Shown in pieces: positions 1 to 8,435 of a DNA stretch of 64,000 bases. Position 1 is the stretch's first letter, and the number at the start of each line of letters is the position of its first letter. The notes under the pieces were generated by a model that was not told the origin of the DNA, did not search any database, and saw only the letters and a list, made by a program, of their open reading frames with translations. Both the position numbers and the translations under genes were made by a program. Source of the DNA: Arthrobacter globiformis (GTDB lineage: Bacteria > Actinomycetota > Actinomycetes > Actinomycetales > Micrococcaceae). Location of the stretch: assembly GCF_030817195.1 (NCBI RefSeq), contig NZ_JAUSYZ010000001.1:1488001-1552000 (forward strand), read 5' to 3'.

Positions 1-960
1 GTCCCAAAGCTCGATCCTTCATACTTCACGTCGCATTTCGGGCTGGTAAGTGACTTCCTGTCGGAGTGCTGGACACGACTGAGAGCCCAGAGCCGATTGG
101 CCAACGTCCAGGGGCGGGTTCTTTATGGAGACGCACTGAGTGGGCGCGATCTGACTGCAGTCAACAAGACGACGGACGGACTGCTCAAGCTCCTCTATCC
201 GGGCCCCGACGCAGATATCCCGGACGCTGATTTGGAATGGGCAGTAAAACTTGCACTAGAGTGCCGGCGACGCGTCAAAGAACAGCAGCGCCGTATCGGC
301 GCAGCCGAATTCCGCAACACGCACTTCAGTTACCGCCTTGGCGAAGACGCTGTCGAACAATTCGTCTCGACTCCGGAACTACAAAGCCCCGACACGATCG
401 GCTTGGACCCGTTGCCGCCAGGACAGATCTGGGCTGTGAGCCCGGGCGGTCCAGACGAGTATCCGGGTCTATACCGGGTTGACGTCACCGAAGCCCCGGG
501 AACTGGCGTAAAGATCGTGAACCGTCCGACGCCCCCTGCACTTCGTGAGAGCGTCCAAGTGGCCGAGCAAAATCTGATTGGACACGCGCGTGAGCTGGTC
601 GGGGACAAAGCGCCACGGGAGCACGAGTTTTCCATACAAGTACGAGCCATGGACAGCGCCAAATCCGGCGCGGCGCTCGGCTTGCCAACCCTGCTGTCCT
701 TGTGCAGTTCGCTATTGCAGAAAAACATTAGGGGAGGCCTCATCGCAGTGGGCAACCTGACACTCGGCGGAGGCGTGGAAGCTGTCCCGAATGCGGTTGC
801 GTTGGCCGAGCTGGCCATGGAAAAGGGAGCGGAAACTTTGTTGCTACCCGTTTCCGCCAGGAAACAGCTCTTCGACGTCAGCGATGACGTGGCGACTAAA
901 ATTTCGTTTCTCTTTTACTCTGATGGCAAGGACGCCTTGCTCAAAGCACTGGCCGATTGA
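1..960 (+). CDS. brxL: BrxL C-terminal part (BREX phage-defence AAA+/Lon-like protein), truncated by window start
   Basis: The frame is open from base 1 (beginning VPKLDPSYFT) to the stop at 958-960, so this is the last ~319 codons of a larger gene and the start lies outside the window. The end resembles the Lon-like C-terminal domain of BrxL: a Lon-type strand and turn (GNLTLGGGVEAVPN), preceded by a serine segment (DSAKSGAALGLPTLL) at the place of the Lon catalytic serine. The Lys usually found shortly after the GG turn in Lon is replaced (EAVPNAV), which fits the view that BrxL is not an active Lon protease but an AAA+ DNA-associated restriction factor. BrxL is normally the last gene of a type 1 BREX operon, so the other brx genes should lie to the left. 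The identification rests on motif recall, not a search. Confidence 0.8.
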   Translation, partial: VPKLDPSYFTSHFGLVSDFLSECWTRLRAQSRLANVQGRVLYGDALSGRDLTAVNKTTDGLLKLLYPGPDADIPDADLEWAVKLALECRRRVKEQQRRIGAAEFRNTHFSYRLGEDAVEQFVSTPELQSPDTIGLDPLPPGQIWAVSPGGPDEYPGLYRVDVTEAPGTGVKIVNRPTPPALRESVQVAEQNLIGHARELVGDKAPREHEFSIQVRAMDSAKSGAALGLPTLLSLCSSLLQKNIRGGLIAVGNLTLGGGVEAVPNAVALAELAMEKGAETLLLPVSARKQLFDVSDDVATKISFLFYSDGKDALLKALAD

Positions 961-1092
961 GGACGGCAGACCACCGCGCGAGTCGAAAGTTGAAGCCCGG
1001 AGGGGTGGCCGACGCCCCTCCTGACTGCACTATTTGTCCGCTTTCACAGCTTTGAGAAAACAGGCGGGGGACTTTCTGGGATTGTCAGGGCG

Positions 1093-1109
1093 GCACACTA
1101 GGATTGTGC
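1093..1109. promoter_or_regulatory. Palindrome GCACA-N7-TGTGC upstream of helD
   Basis: Perfect 5-bp arms separated by 7 bp, about 35 bp before the TTG start of the HelD gene. A possible operator or part of its promoter. I do not see the longer palindrome known as the rifamycin-associated element of HelR genes. Confidence 0.25.
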
Positions 1110-1144
1110 AAAATGCGTATAGAACCATTCAGTAGGGGGAACTC

Positions 1145-3490
1145 TTGACGGCGGAGCTGCAAGATCTTAGGCCGACTTTCGAAGCCGAAAAGGTTGTCGA
1201 GCAGGAGTACTTCGACCAAGCCAAAGAAGCACTGGATCAGGCGATTGCTTCCAGTGGGCCCCTTTCCTCTGGTAGCACCGCCTTTGAACGTAGGGCCCTC
1301 TCTGCAGCGGCTCAGCGTCGGCAACGTCTTGGTGCCGACGAAGCAGTTGCCTTTGGCCGTATCGATCTTGACGACGCTGAAACTCGTTATATCGGTAAAG
1401 TTGCCATCAGAAACGCGGACGGCGACATTTTGGTTTACCAATGGCAGTCCCCGGCGGCGGAGCTCTACAACCTTGCGTCCATCGACGATCCCCAAGGCGT
1501 AGCGCGTAAACGCGTCTATCATGCTCCAAAGAACCGCATCGAGTCGTTCCAAGACATACTCTTTCGGCAGCTATCGGAGGACTTGGAGCAGCTAGAACAG
1601 TTTTCTTCGTCAACGGATCCGTTGCTGGACGAGCTGAGCCGCCAGCGCGGCACCCACATGCAAGACATCGTGCGCACCATTGAAGCTGCACAAAGCAAGC
1701 TGGTGCGGGCTGATAAGGATCAGCTACTCGTAATTCAGGGTGGCCCTGGCACCGGCAAGACGGCGGTAGCGCTCCATCGCGTGTCCTGGCTTTTATTCAA
1801 CTTCCAATCTGAGCTTGCGCCGCAAGATGTCTTGGTAGTCGGCCCAAACCCTACCTTCACCAAATACATTCAACGCGTTCTTCCGGACTTGGGTGACGAG
1901 AACGTGGTTCAGCAATCCCTAGACCAGCTGCTAGCAGGATCTACGGTCGTAAGGGGCTCTGACGACGCTCGGACCGCCCGGCTGAAGGGGTCGCTTACTA
2001 TGGCGGGCATTGTAGCGAGGGCTCTCAATCAGCGAATCAGAGTACCTCTGGCGGGATTGAAGTTCCGGCTGCGTAATTCAGCAATGACCTCCTCGGTGGA
2101 CAGCTCTGATATTGAGAGCGCACTCAAAGCATTGCGTTCTGGAACTTTCAGCGAACGCCGGGCTCAACTGCGTTCAGCCCTTTTGCAAGTTGCCCATAGC
2201 TCATCTTCATATCTTGGGTCTGTGGATCCGGAGAACTTGTACGATCCTGCGTCGATAGAAGCAGAAATTGAGAAGGTGTGGCCGCAGTTGTCGCCACACC
2301 AGTTCGTCAGAGAGCTTTATGGCTCAAAGGAGCGTCTGAAAGCGGCGGGGGCCAATAACTCACAGGCCGAGGCGCTGTATCGGCCCGCCCAGGCTAGGAT
2401 CGGTGAGGAACTTTGGACGTCTGCAGATCTGGCCGTACTTGATCAAGCCATGCATGCCATCCAGGGCGTGACATCTAGCTACGGACATATCGTTGTGGAC
2501 GAGGCGCAAGATCTTTCTGTAATGCAGCTGAAAGCGATTCGACGCCGCTCCCGTTCAGGATCCATGACTATAGTCGGCGATATTGCTCAGTCTACTTCGG
2601 CCTATGCGCGACAGAACTGGAGCCAGGTACTCAAGGAACTTGAATCCGACCTTCCGGCAAACTTAGAAATTCTCGAAATGGGATATCGAGTGCCGCGACA
2701 GGTCTTTGACGTAGCCACGAAGGTTCTTTCAGTCGCTGCTCCAGACATCCCTGCTCCCCGGATTCTGCGTGATGTCCCTGAGTTGCCGAGGTGGATTCTT
2801 TCGGCACCGGGAACTCTTAGTGATTCTGTCGTGGATGCCGTACAAGAACACAGCGCCAAGGGTCTATTCGTCGGCGTTATCGCCAACAAACAACTTTGGC
2901 CCGCCCTACAGAAGTCATTTCACGGCCGAGGAACAAGATGGAGTGAATCCGCCGACGGCGGCCTTTCTCAAGGCATCAACCTTGTTACGCCGGAAGATTC
3001 CAAGGGATTGGAATTTGATGCAGTTGTCGTAGTTGATCCGCTGCGGATCCTGAATGAGACTCAAGGAGCCCGACTGCTCTACGTCGCTTTGACTCGAACC
3101 GTGCATTATTTGGACGTCGTCATACCAGAAGGAAAAGTGCCCGACGTCCTTGCTGAGTTTGTGCCATCCCTATCTTCTGAGACCGATATCGAAACCCTGC
3201 CGGAAGCCGATCGCGATCTCATCTCAGAGGGCACCCCGGAAGACGAGGTAGTCAGTGATAACACGAAGGACGATAGACTGACGCCTGAAGTTGAGTATCA
3301 TGCGGAACCGCCTCACACGGTCATTTCGGCGGCCACCAACGGTGTGGCCGTGCTTCGCCAGAGGGATGAAGCCTACGCACAGCTGACGGCTGATGAAATT
3401 TTTGCTGAACTTCAACAAACGGCGGGACCAACCGTTCAGCGGCGAGTATTGCAGCTTCTAACAGAGAAAGCCGGCCTCATCGGGCCCTAA
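1145..3490 (+). CDS. helD: HelD/HelR-like RNA polymerase recycling ATPase (SF1 helicase fold)
   Basis: A 781-residue protein with the HelD layout. It has an N-terminal helical arm (residues 1-60, EVVEQEYFDQ-type coiled coil), then the typical segment around FGRIDLDDAETRYIGKVAI. The Walker A motif GGPGTGKTAVALHR is at about residues 199-212, a DEAQDLS Walker B at about 452, and the C-terminal SF1 motif LLYVALTRTVHYLDVV follows. HelD proteins bind RNA polymerase, remove stalled complexes and in actinobacteria (HelR) can displace rifampicin. The start is TTG at 1145, preceded by AGGGGGA at a good distance. The ~100-residue acidic tail after the helicase core is longer than usual. It follows brxL by 184 bp and has more A/T-ending codons than genes further right, which suggests transfer with the BREX block. 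A generic UvrD-like defence helicase is the alternative. Confidence 0.75.
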   Translation: MTAELQDLRPTFEAEKVVEQEYFDQAKEALDQAIASSGPLSSGSTAFERRALSAAAQRRQRLGADEAVAFGRIDLDDAETRYIGKVAIRNADGDILVYQWQSPAAELYNLASIDDPQGVARKRVYHAPKNRIESFQDILFRQLSEDLEQLEQFSSSTDPLLDELSRQRGTHMQDIVRTIEAAQSKLVRADKDQLLVIQGGPGTGKTAVALHRVSWLLFNFQSELAPQDVLVVGPNPTFTKYIQRVLPDLGDENVVQQSLDQLLAGSTVVRGSDDARTARLKGSLTMAGIVARALNQRIRVPLAGLKFRLRNSAMTSSVDSSDIESALKALRSGTFSERRAQLRSALLQVAHSSSSYLGSVDPENLYDPASIEAEIEKVWPQLSPHQFVRELYGSKERLKAAGANNSQAEALYRPAQARIGEELWTSADLAVLDQAMHAIQGVTSSYGHIVVDEAQDLSVMQLKAIRRRSRSGSMTIVGDIAQSTSAYARQNWSQVLKELESDLPANLEILEMGYRVPRQVFDVATKVLSVAAPDIPAPRILRDVPELPRWILSAPGTLSDSVVDAVQEHSAKGLFVGVIANKQLWPALQKSFHGRGTRWSESADGGLSQGINLVTPEDSKGLEFDAVVVVDPLRILNETQGARLLYVALTRTVHYLDVVIPEGKVPDVLAEFVPSLSSETDIETLPEADRDLISEGTPEDEVVSDNTKDDRLTPEVEYHAEPPHTVISAATNGVAVLRQRDEAYAQLTADEIFAELQQTAGPTVQRRVLQLLTEKAGLIGP

Positions 3491-3839
3491 ACTGGGTCCC
3501 AGCAGAGGGACTTCCATGGGCTCAACCACGGAGGTTTCGACAGGCTCAACCAGCGGTCCAAGCCCGGAACGCGAAGTACCGCGCATCCCGCGTCCCACCA
3601 GCCGTCCCAGGGCTTTGACTGCCTCACAATCGGCAGCTCCCATATCGGTGAACAGCCAGCGGGTCAGCAGCCCTGCTTCCCGGCTGGACGGCAAGACCCC
3701 CCCGACGGCCAGGTCCAGCTGGTCCCGCAGCAGCTGCACCGCCAAAACATCGGACCGGCTGAGCAAGGGAGTCCTTCCTGGGGGAGGAGCGGCACTCCTC
3801 GCAGCACCCCGGTGGCGGGGACTGGACCGGAAGGGCGGG
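3491..3839. other. Gene-poor stretch with repeat and weak remnant
   Basis: No convincing gene. It begins with the TTCGACAGGCTCAACCA-type repeat. On the minus strand, about 3560-3780, one frame reads DVLAVQLLRDQLDLAVGG and then LLTRWLFTDMGAADCE, which looks protein-like. It may be the C-terminal remnant of a regulator, but I cannot name a family. Confidence 0.3.
3533..3556. repeat. Dispersed repeat, GTTTCGACAGGCTCAACCA type (copy 1)
   Basis: GGTTTCGACAGGCTCAACCA followed by GCGG. The same core, with small changes, recurs near 31478, 35079, 42571 and as a tandem array at 44154. A partial copy (GGGCTCAACCACGG) sits just upstream at 3518-3531. Confidence 0.75.
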
Positions 3840-3853
3840 GACTGGACCGGAAG
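3814..3853. repeat. Perfect 20-bp tandem duplication
   Basis: Two adjacent identical copies of GGCGGGGACTGGACCGGAAG (3814-3833 and 3834-3853), placed exactly where the homology of the monooxygenase remnant begins. It is probably a scar of the rearrangement that truncated that gene. Confidence 0.85.
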
Positions 3854-4470
3854 AAGGCCGTCGTGATCGGCTCCAACAACTCCGCACACGATATCTGCGC
3901 CGACCTGTGGGAGCACGGCGTCGATGTCACCATGGTGCAGCGCTCCTCCACCCACATCGCCTGGAGTGAGTCGCTGATGGATCTGGCGCTGGGGGACCTG
4001 TACTCGGAGAAGGCGCTCGCGAACGGCGTCGCCACGGAGAAGGCCGACCTGCTGTTCGCGTCCCTGACGTACCGGATCCTGACGGAGGCGCAGGTGCCGG
4101 TGCACCAGGAGTTGGCGAGGCAGGACGCGGAGTTCTACTCCCAGTTGGAGGCCGCCGGGTTCGACCTGGACTTCGGCGTGGACGGCTCCGGCCTGTTCCT
4201 AAAGTACCTGCGGCGCGGCTCCGGCTACTCCATCAACGTCGGCGCCTCCGAGCTGATCATCGACGGCCCAGTGAAGCTGAAGTCGGGGCAGGTCGCCAAG
4301 ATCACCGGCAACGCCGTGGTGATGGACGACGGCACCGAGCTGGAGGCCGACCTGATCGTCCACGCCAGCGGGTACGGGCCGATGAACGGCTGGCTGGCGG
4401 ACCTGGTCTCGCCCGAAATCGCGGACCGGGTGGGCAAGTGCTGGGGATATGGCTCAGACGGATCTGCGGC
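3840..4470 (+). pseudogene. Flavin-containing monooxygenase fragment (CzcO-like)
   Basis: The open frame encodes an internal piece of a flavoprotein monooxygenase. It starts at the second Rossmann motif (KKAVVIGSNNSAHDICADL), continues through a substrate-domain segment (GLFLKYLRRGSGYSINVGAS) and the conserved ELEADLIVHASGYGPM stretch, and ends at GKCWGYGSD. The N-terminal FAD-binding half (about 180 residues) and the C-terminal end are missing. At about 4463-4470 the reading joins directly to codons of a butanediol dehydrogenase in another frame, so a deletion fused two genes. Not expected to be functional. Confidence 0.8.
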
Positions 4471-4865
4471 AGCGACCGGCACGAGTACCTGGAGGGGCCC
4501 ATCTTCGTCCCTGCCCCGGGGCACCCGCACCCGCTCTCGCACGAGGAATCCCCGGTGACCCTGGGGCACGAATTCTCCGGGGCTGTCTCCGAGGTCGGGG
4601 AAGGGGTGACGGGCCTGGCGAAGGGGGACAACGTCGTCGTCGAACCCTATTTTGTGCACGCCGTCTGCGACATGTGCCAGGCGGGCAGCTACACCTGTGC
4701 CGGCAGATGGGCTTCATTGGGCTCTCCGGCGGCGGGGGAGGGCTGAGTGAGAAGATGGTGGTGGACGCGCGGTGGGTGCACCCCATTGGGGACATTCCGC
4801 TGGACGAGGCGGCGCTGATCGAGCCGCTGTCCGTGGCGCACCACACGGTGGAGATGTTCCTATAG
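4463..4865 (+). pseudogene. bdhA: (R,R)-butanediol dehydrogenase, 5' fragment (interrupted)
   Basis: Zinc-dependent medium-chain dehydrogenase. It begins at the catalytic zinc-site cysteine (ICGSDRHEYLEGP), then has PVTLGHEFSGAVSEVGEGV (GHE motif) and NVVVEPYFVHAVCDMC (structural zinc). A frameshift follows near 4695-4700, after which a second frame continues with MGFIGLSGGGGGLSE, WVHPIGDIPLDEAALIEP and LSVAHHTV. Homology stops at about 4852 and the frame meets a stop at 4863-4865. The first ~35 codons are lost at the fusion with the monooxygenase fragment. The 3' remainder is at 12277-12536, so the ~7.4 kb between them is an insertion. Confidence 0.85.
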
Positions 4866-5077
4866 ACAAGAGAGTGTCGAAGATTGTTCTCAGTGGTCTG
4901 CAGGGGAAGATGGCTGTATGGAAATTGCCGATCACACCACGACATCGATCTCCTCAAGATTCTCACCCCGTTGAGTCTGAGATGATCTAGGCAGCCGCAG
5001 AAGCGGCCCGATCACCATTAATTCCCCGAGCGTCAAGCAAATTCGGGGCAGATCCCTACGAGGGAGGTCCGCGTCTG

Positions 5078-5542
5078 ATGTCAATGGATGACCTGGTCTA
5101 TCAGGGGATGCAATCTGGGCTTGCTTGGCTGAAAGAGATCGGAGCCGAGCGGGTCCTCGTTCGAGGTGAACTAACGGGGTTGGACCTCGAAGAGTTGGAG
5201 GCGCTCGACGCCGACATCCGTCAGCTTCCGCCCGGATATTCCGGCGGCAATCTCTTCAACGGTGTGTACGGGGTCCACCGCAAGGGTCGATGGGAGGCCC
5301 TCGTCATCCGTGGAGAGGGCCAAGAAAGGCCAGCTGCAACCGCCCGCCATCGATTCACTACGGACGGAGGGATGCGTCACCTTGGGGAGGCTCGAGAAGA
5401 TCTGGTTGAGCAGTGGGAGGACGGTCTGCCCTTCATCGGCACTAGTTCGTTTGCGCCCGAGGATGTCGTGAAAGTGCTCGGGTGTGATCGCATTGGTCGG
5501 GTGCGGCGGGTTACTCGCATGGCGCGCTGGCTACGTGATTGA
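5078..5542 (+). CDS. Small ORF preceding the SNF2 ATPase; probable frameshifted N-terminal part of it
   Basis: 154 codons, ATG at 5078 with a strong AGGGAGGT ribosome site 9 bp upstream. I do not recognise the first ~125 residues. The end (FAPEDVVKVLGCDRIGRVRRV) looks like the first strands of the small beta-barrel (KOW/tudor-like) domain that begins many SNF2-type ATPases. The matching later strands (GYVIEVSVDGELQHVAPESL) are found at once in the +1 frame, inside the next gene, which overlaps this one by 59 bp. Either this is one gene split by a frameshift, or two translationally coupled genes. The strong ribosome site here and the weak one for the SNF2 frame favour a single product, or coupling. 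Confidence 0.6.
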   Translation: MSMDDLVYQGMQSGLAWLKEIGAERVLVRGELTGLDLEELEALDADIRQLPPGYSGGNLFNGVYGVHRKGRWEALVIRGEGQERPAATARHRFTTDGGMRHLGEAREDLVEQWEDGLPFIGTSSFAPEDVVKVLGCDRIGRVRRVTRMARWLRD

Positions 5543-8435
5543 AGTGAGTGTCGACGGGGAGCTTCAGCACGTGGCGCCAGAGTCCCTCCAGAAGGTGGAT
5601 GGAGACCCACGCGATCCAGCCTTCTGGGTAACCTCGGCACCCGCTTCGGCACGAGAGATCGCAATGACTCTGACGTGGACGAAGTTGCGCGAGCCGCTCT
5701 CGAACACCCTGTACTCCTACCGGGCGACAAAAACCGTCTTTCGTGCCTACCAGTTCATCCCTGCTCTCAAGATCCTCAACTCTCCCACCGGGCGGCTACT
5801 TCTGGCGGACGAGGTGGGTCTCGGAAAGACGATCGAGGCGGGACTGGTGTGGAGCGAGCTGGAGCAGAGGTCACCGCTTCGTCGCACGCTTGTGGTCACG
5901 CCTTCCTCCTTGACTCACAAATGGCGCATGGAGATGAGCCGGCGTTTCGACCGTGACCTCGAGGTCATTAAGCCTCGCAAGCTGGCTGACTTCGCCGAAG
6001 ATCTCCTCGCCGGTCGAGACGCGGAACTCCACGCGATCATCTCGGTGGAGTCCCTCCGCAGTGCGAGCGACGTGCTCGAGCAGCTGACCCAGATCCGACC
6101 GCGATTTGATCTGGTCATCGTCGACGAGGCCCATGTGTTGCGCAATACCGGTACGAGGTCGAACCTGCTAGGCGGGTTGCTGTCCGATTGGGCCGATCAC
6201 TTGTTGTTCCTGTCGGCCACCCCCATCAATCTGCGCTCTGACGACCTGTACAACCTGCTGACTCTGCTCGACGACGGCATGTACCAGGACTCCCAAATCT
6301 TCCATATGCAGCTCGAGCCGAATCAACACCTCAACGCGATCGAACGCGGCATCTCTCACGGCTCCTCCGGCTCAGCACTGCGCCACCACCTGCGGTCGAT
6401 TAAGACACTGCCCTTCGGCCGCGCCGTCTCGAGCCGCCCTGACTACGCGCGCCTAGAGGAGCTTCTTGACACCGCTGCACCCCTGGAAGCTGGCCACCGG
6501 GCCGAAGTCAAACGCCTCGTTTCCGAGCTGAACACCTTGAGTGGCGTGCTCTCGAGGACCCGGAAGGTGGATGTACCTGACGCCAAGGCAGTGCGCGAAC
6601 CGCATCAGGTACTCGTGAACTGGTCGCCGGATGAGAAGCGCTTCTACGACCGCGTCGTTGACCACTTCATGTCCCGGGCTCGCGCGCACGGAACGCCACC
6701 CGGCTTCGCCATGCAGATGCCGCTGCGACAGGTTGCGAGCTGCCTGCCGGCCATGCAGGCGCGACTCTCTGCCAACGCAGACCAGTTCGCGCGCTCAGTG
6801 GAGGATTACGACGAGGAGTACGACGAAGAGGACCTGGCGGACATGCGCGAGGACCGGACATCCTTCGAGTGGCATGGCGAGGACTCGAAGTTTGAAGCCC
6901 TGCTGGAGCAGCTCACGCACTTGCGCGAACAAGGCTTGCGTCAGGCACTGATCTTCTCCACCTTTCGCGGGACCATCGCGTACTTGGCAGAACGCCTGAG
7001 TTCAGACTTTCGGGTCCGGCAGCTCCACGGCGGTATCCACATGGTGGATCGCCAGCCCATCATCGATGCCTTTCGCGATGGGAAATTCGACTTCCTCATT
7101 GCGAGCGAGGTGGCATCAGAGGGTCTAGACTTCGAGTTCTGCAACGTACTGGTGAACTACGACCTGCCCTGGAACCCCATGCGAGTCGAGCAGCGAATCG
7201 GTCGTTTGGACCGATTCGGCCAAAAGCACGAGAAGGTCCTTATCCTCAACATGCATGTGCCGGGGACGATCGAGTCCGACATTTTGGAACGCCTATACAC
7301 CCGAATCGGCGTCTTTCAGAACTCCATTGGAGACCTCGAGCCCATCCTCAGGGACGACTTCCGTGACCTGGCTAACCAAATCCTTGATCCGCGACTGAAC
7401 GACTCCCAGCGAAGGCAGCGAGCGGAAGAAATCGCAACGGCCATCGAGACGAGGGCAGCGAACCTTCGGCGATTGAATGAGGAGCGCGCCACTCTGTCCA
7501 CGATTGACGAGATGCAAGTGGAAGGTCTTTCAGAATCAGGGCCAGCGGACGGGCGGTATGTTGGAACGACAGAAGTGCGCACCCTAATTGAGCACATTCT
7601 GCGAGCCACTGGAGGCAAGCTCGAGAAGTCGGAGCATCCCGGAATCCTGCTACTACGGGGAAGCAATGAGCTCTCCGACCTCATCTATCGCTTTCGAGGC
7701 ACCCAAGGCGCGAACCGTCGGTCAGCGATACTGTTCCAAGGCCGTATCAGCAACGGAGAACCAATCGAAGTGACCTTCGACGCCGACCTGGCAAGCACGC
7801 GAGACGTGGAACTCCTATCTCTCCGACATCCCATCGTTGACGTGGCACTGCACCAACTGGAACACGACAGGCTCGGGTTGCATCGTTATGGCATAGGCAG
7901 GCTTGCAACGTTGCCGTCCGGCACTCGCTATGCCGTCACGGTGGACTTGGTAGCGTCGACCGGAGTGAGGCCGACCAAGGAACTGTGGTCAACGGCGATC
8001 GATATCCAGACCGGGGCCGTTGCGCCAGACATCGGCGTTCAGTTGCTGGAGGCCGTGGCGAACGGATCACTGGAGGAAGCTACTGGAGCCACTCCAACGC
8101 CAATGGAGCCCTTCCTGGTATCGCTGAAGGAAGTCAGCTGGGCTCGGCACCGTGAGGAGGAGTCACGCAGACGTCTGGACAACGAGGCGTTGGTAAGGGC
8201 CCGCCTCGACGCGCGCAAGGAAAGTCTTCAGGTCAAGATCCATAAGGCGAAAGCCACGTTGGACGTCGTTATGGAGCGAGAACGCGATCCGCGAGTCATC
8301 CGGATGGCAGAAGGTCGCATCCGGAACCTCGGTCAAGACCTCGAGCAGCTTGAGGCCGAGCTGGAGAAGCATCGGGCCTTCTCGATGAGCCGCAGGACGG
8401 TCGCAGTGATTGAGCTCGTCGGTCCGGCTACTTGA
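5484..8435 (+). CDS. SNF2/RapA-family DNA translocase ATPase
   Basis: Up to 983 residues from GTG 5484; an ATG at 5664 (MTLTWTKLREPL) is another possible start. SNF2 motifs in order: Walker A LADEVGLGKTIEAGL (about 106-120), VVTPSSLTHKW (Ia), VDEAHVLR (II, about 211), LSATPINLR (III, about 243), then an acidic linker (DYDEEYDEEDL, about 440). The C-terminal RecA domain carries LIASEVASEGLDFE and the arginine-finger motif QRIGRLDRFGQ (about 569). The last ~300 residues contain a long charged helical tail (about 890-965). It resembles SNF2 proteins of phage-defence loci, which move on dsDNA or remodel complexes; no nuclease domain is visible. It converges with the Hsp70 gene and their ends overlap by 8 bp. 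Confidence 0.85.
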   Translation: MIALVGCGGLLAWRAGYVIEVSVDGELQHVAPESLQKVDGDPRDPAFWVTSAPASAREIAMTLTWTKLREPLSNTLYSYRATKTVFRAYQFIPALKILNSPTGRLLLADEVGLGKTIEAGLVWSELEQRSPLRRTLVVTPSSLTHKWRMEMSRRFDRDLEVIKPRKLADFAEDLLAGRDAELHAIISVESLRSASDVLEQLTQIRPRFDLVIVDEAHVLRNTGTRSNLLGGLLSDWADHLLFLSATPINLRSDDLYNLLTLLDDGMYQDSQIFHMQLEPNQHLNAIERGISHGSSGSALRHHLRSIKTLPFGRAVSSRPDYARLEELLDTAAPLEAGHRAEVKRLVSELNTLSGVLSRTRKVDVPDAKAVREPHQVLVNWSPDEKRFYDRVVDHFMSRARAHGTPPGFAMQMPLRQVASCLPAMQARLSANADQFARSVEDYDEEYDEEDLADMREDRTSFEWHGEDSKFEALLEQLTHLREQGLRQALIFSTFRGTIAYLAERLSSDFRVRQLHGGIHMVDRQPIIDAFRDGKFDFLIASEVASEGLDFEFCNVLVNYDLPWNPMRVEQRIGRLDRFGQKHEKVLILNMHVPGTIESDILERLYTRIGVFQNSIGDLEPILRDDFRDLANQILDPRLNDSQRRQRAEEIATAIETRAANLRRLNEERATLSTIDEMQVEGLSESGPADGRYVGTTEVRTLIEHILRATGGKLEKSEHPGILLLRGSNELSDLIYRFRGTQGANRRSAILFQGRISNGEPIEVTFDADLASTRDVELLSLRHPIVDVALHQLEHDRLGLHRYGIGRLATLPSGTRYAVTVDLVASTGVRPTKELWSTAIDIQTGAVAPDIGVQLLEAVANGSLEEATGATPTPMEPFLVSLKEVSWARHREEESRRRLDNEALVRARLDARKESLQVKIHKAKATLDVVMERERDPRVIRMAEGRIRNLGQDLEQLEAELEKHRAFSMSRRTVAVIELVGPAT

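Noticed and set aside
1145..3490. Rifamycin-associated element regulating helD
   Set aside because: The upstream palindrome GCACA-N7-TGTGC does not match the element as I remember it.
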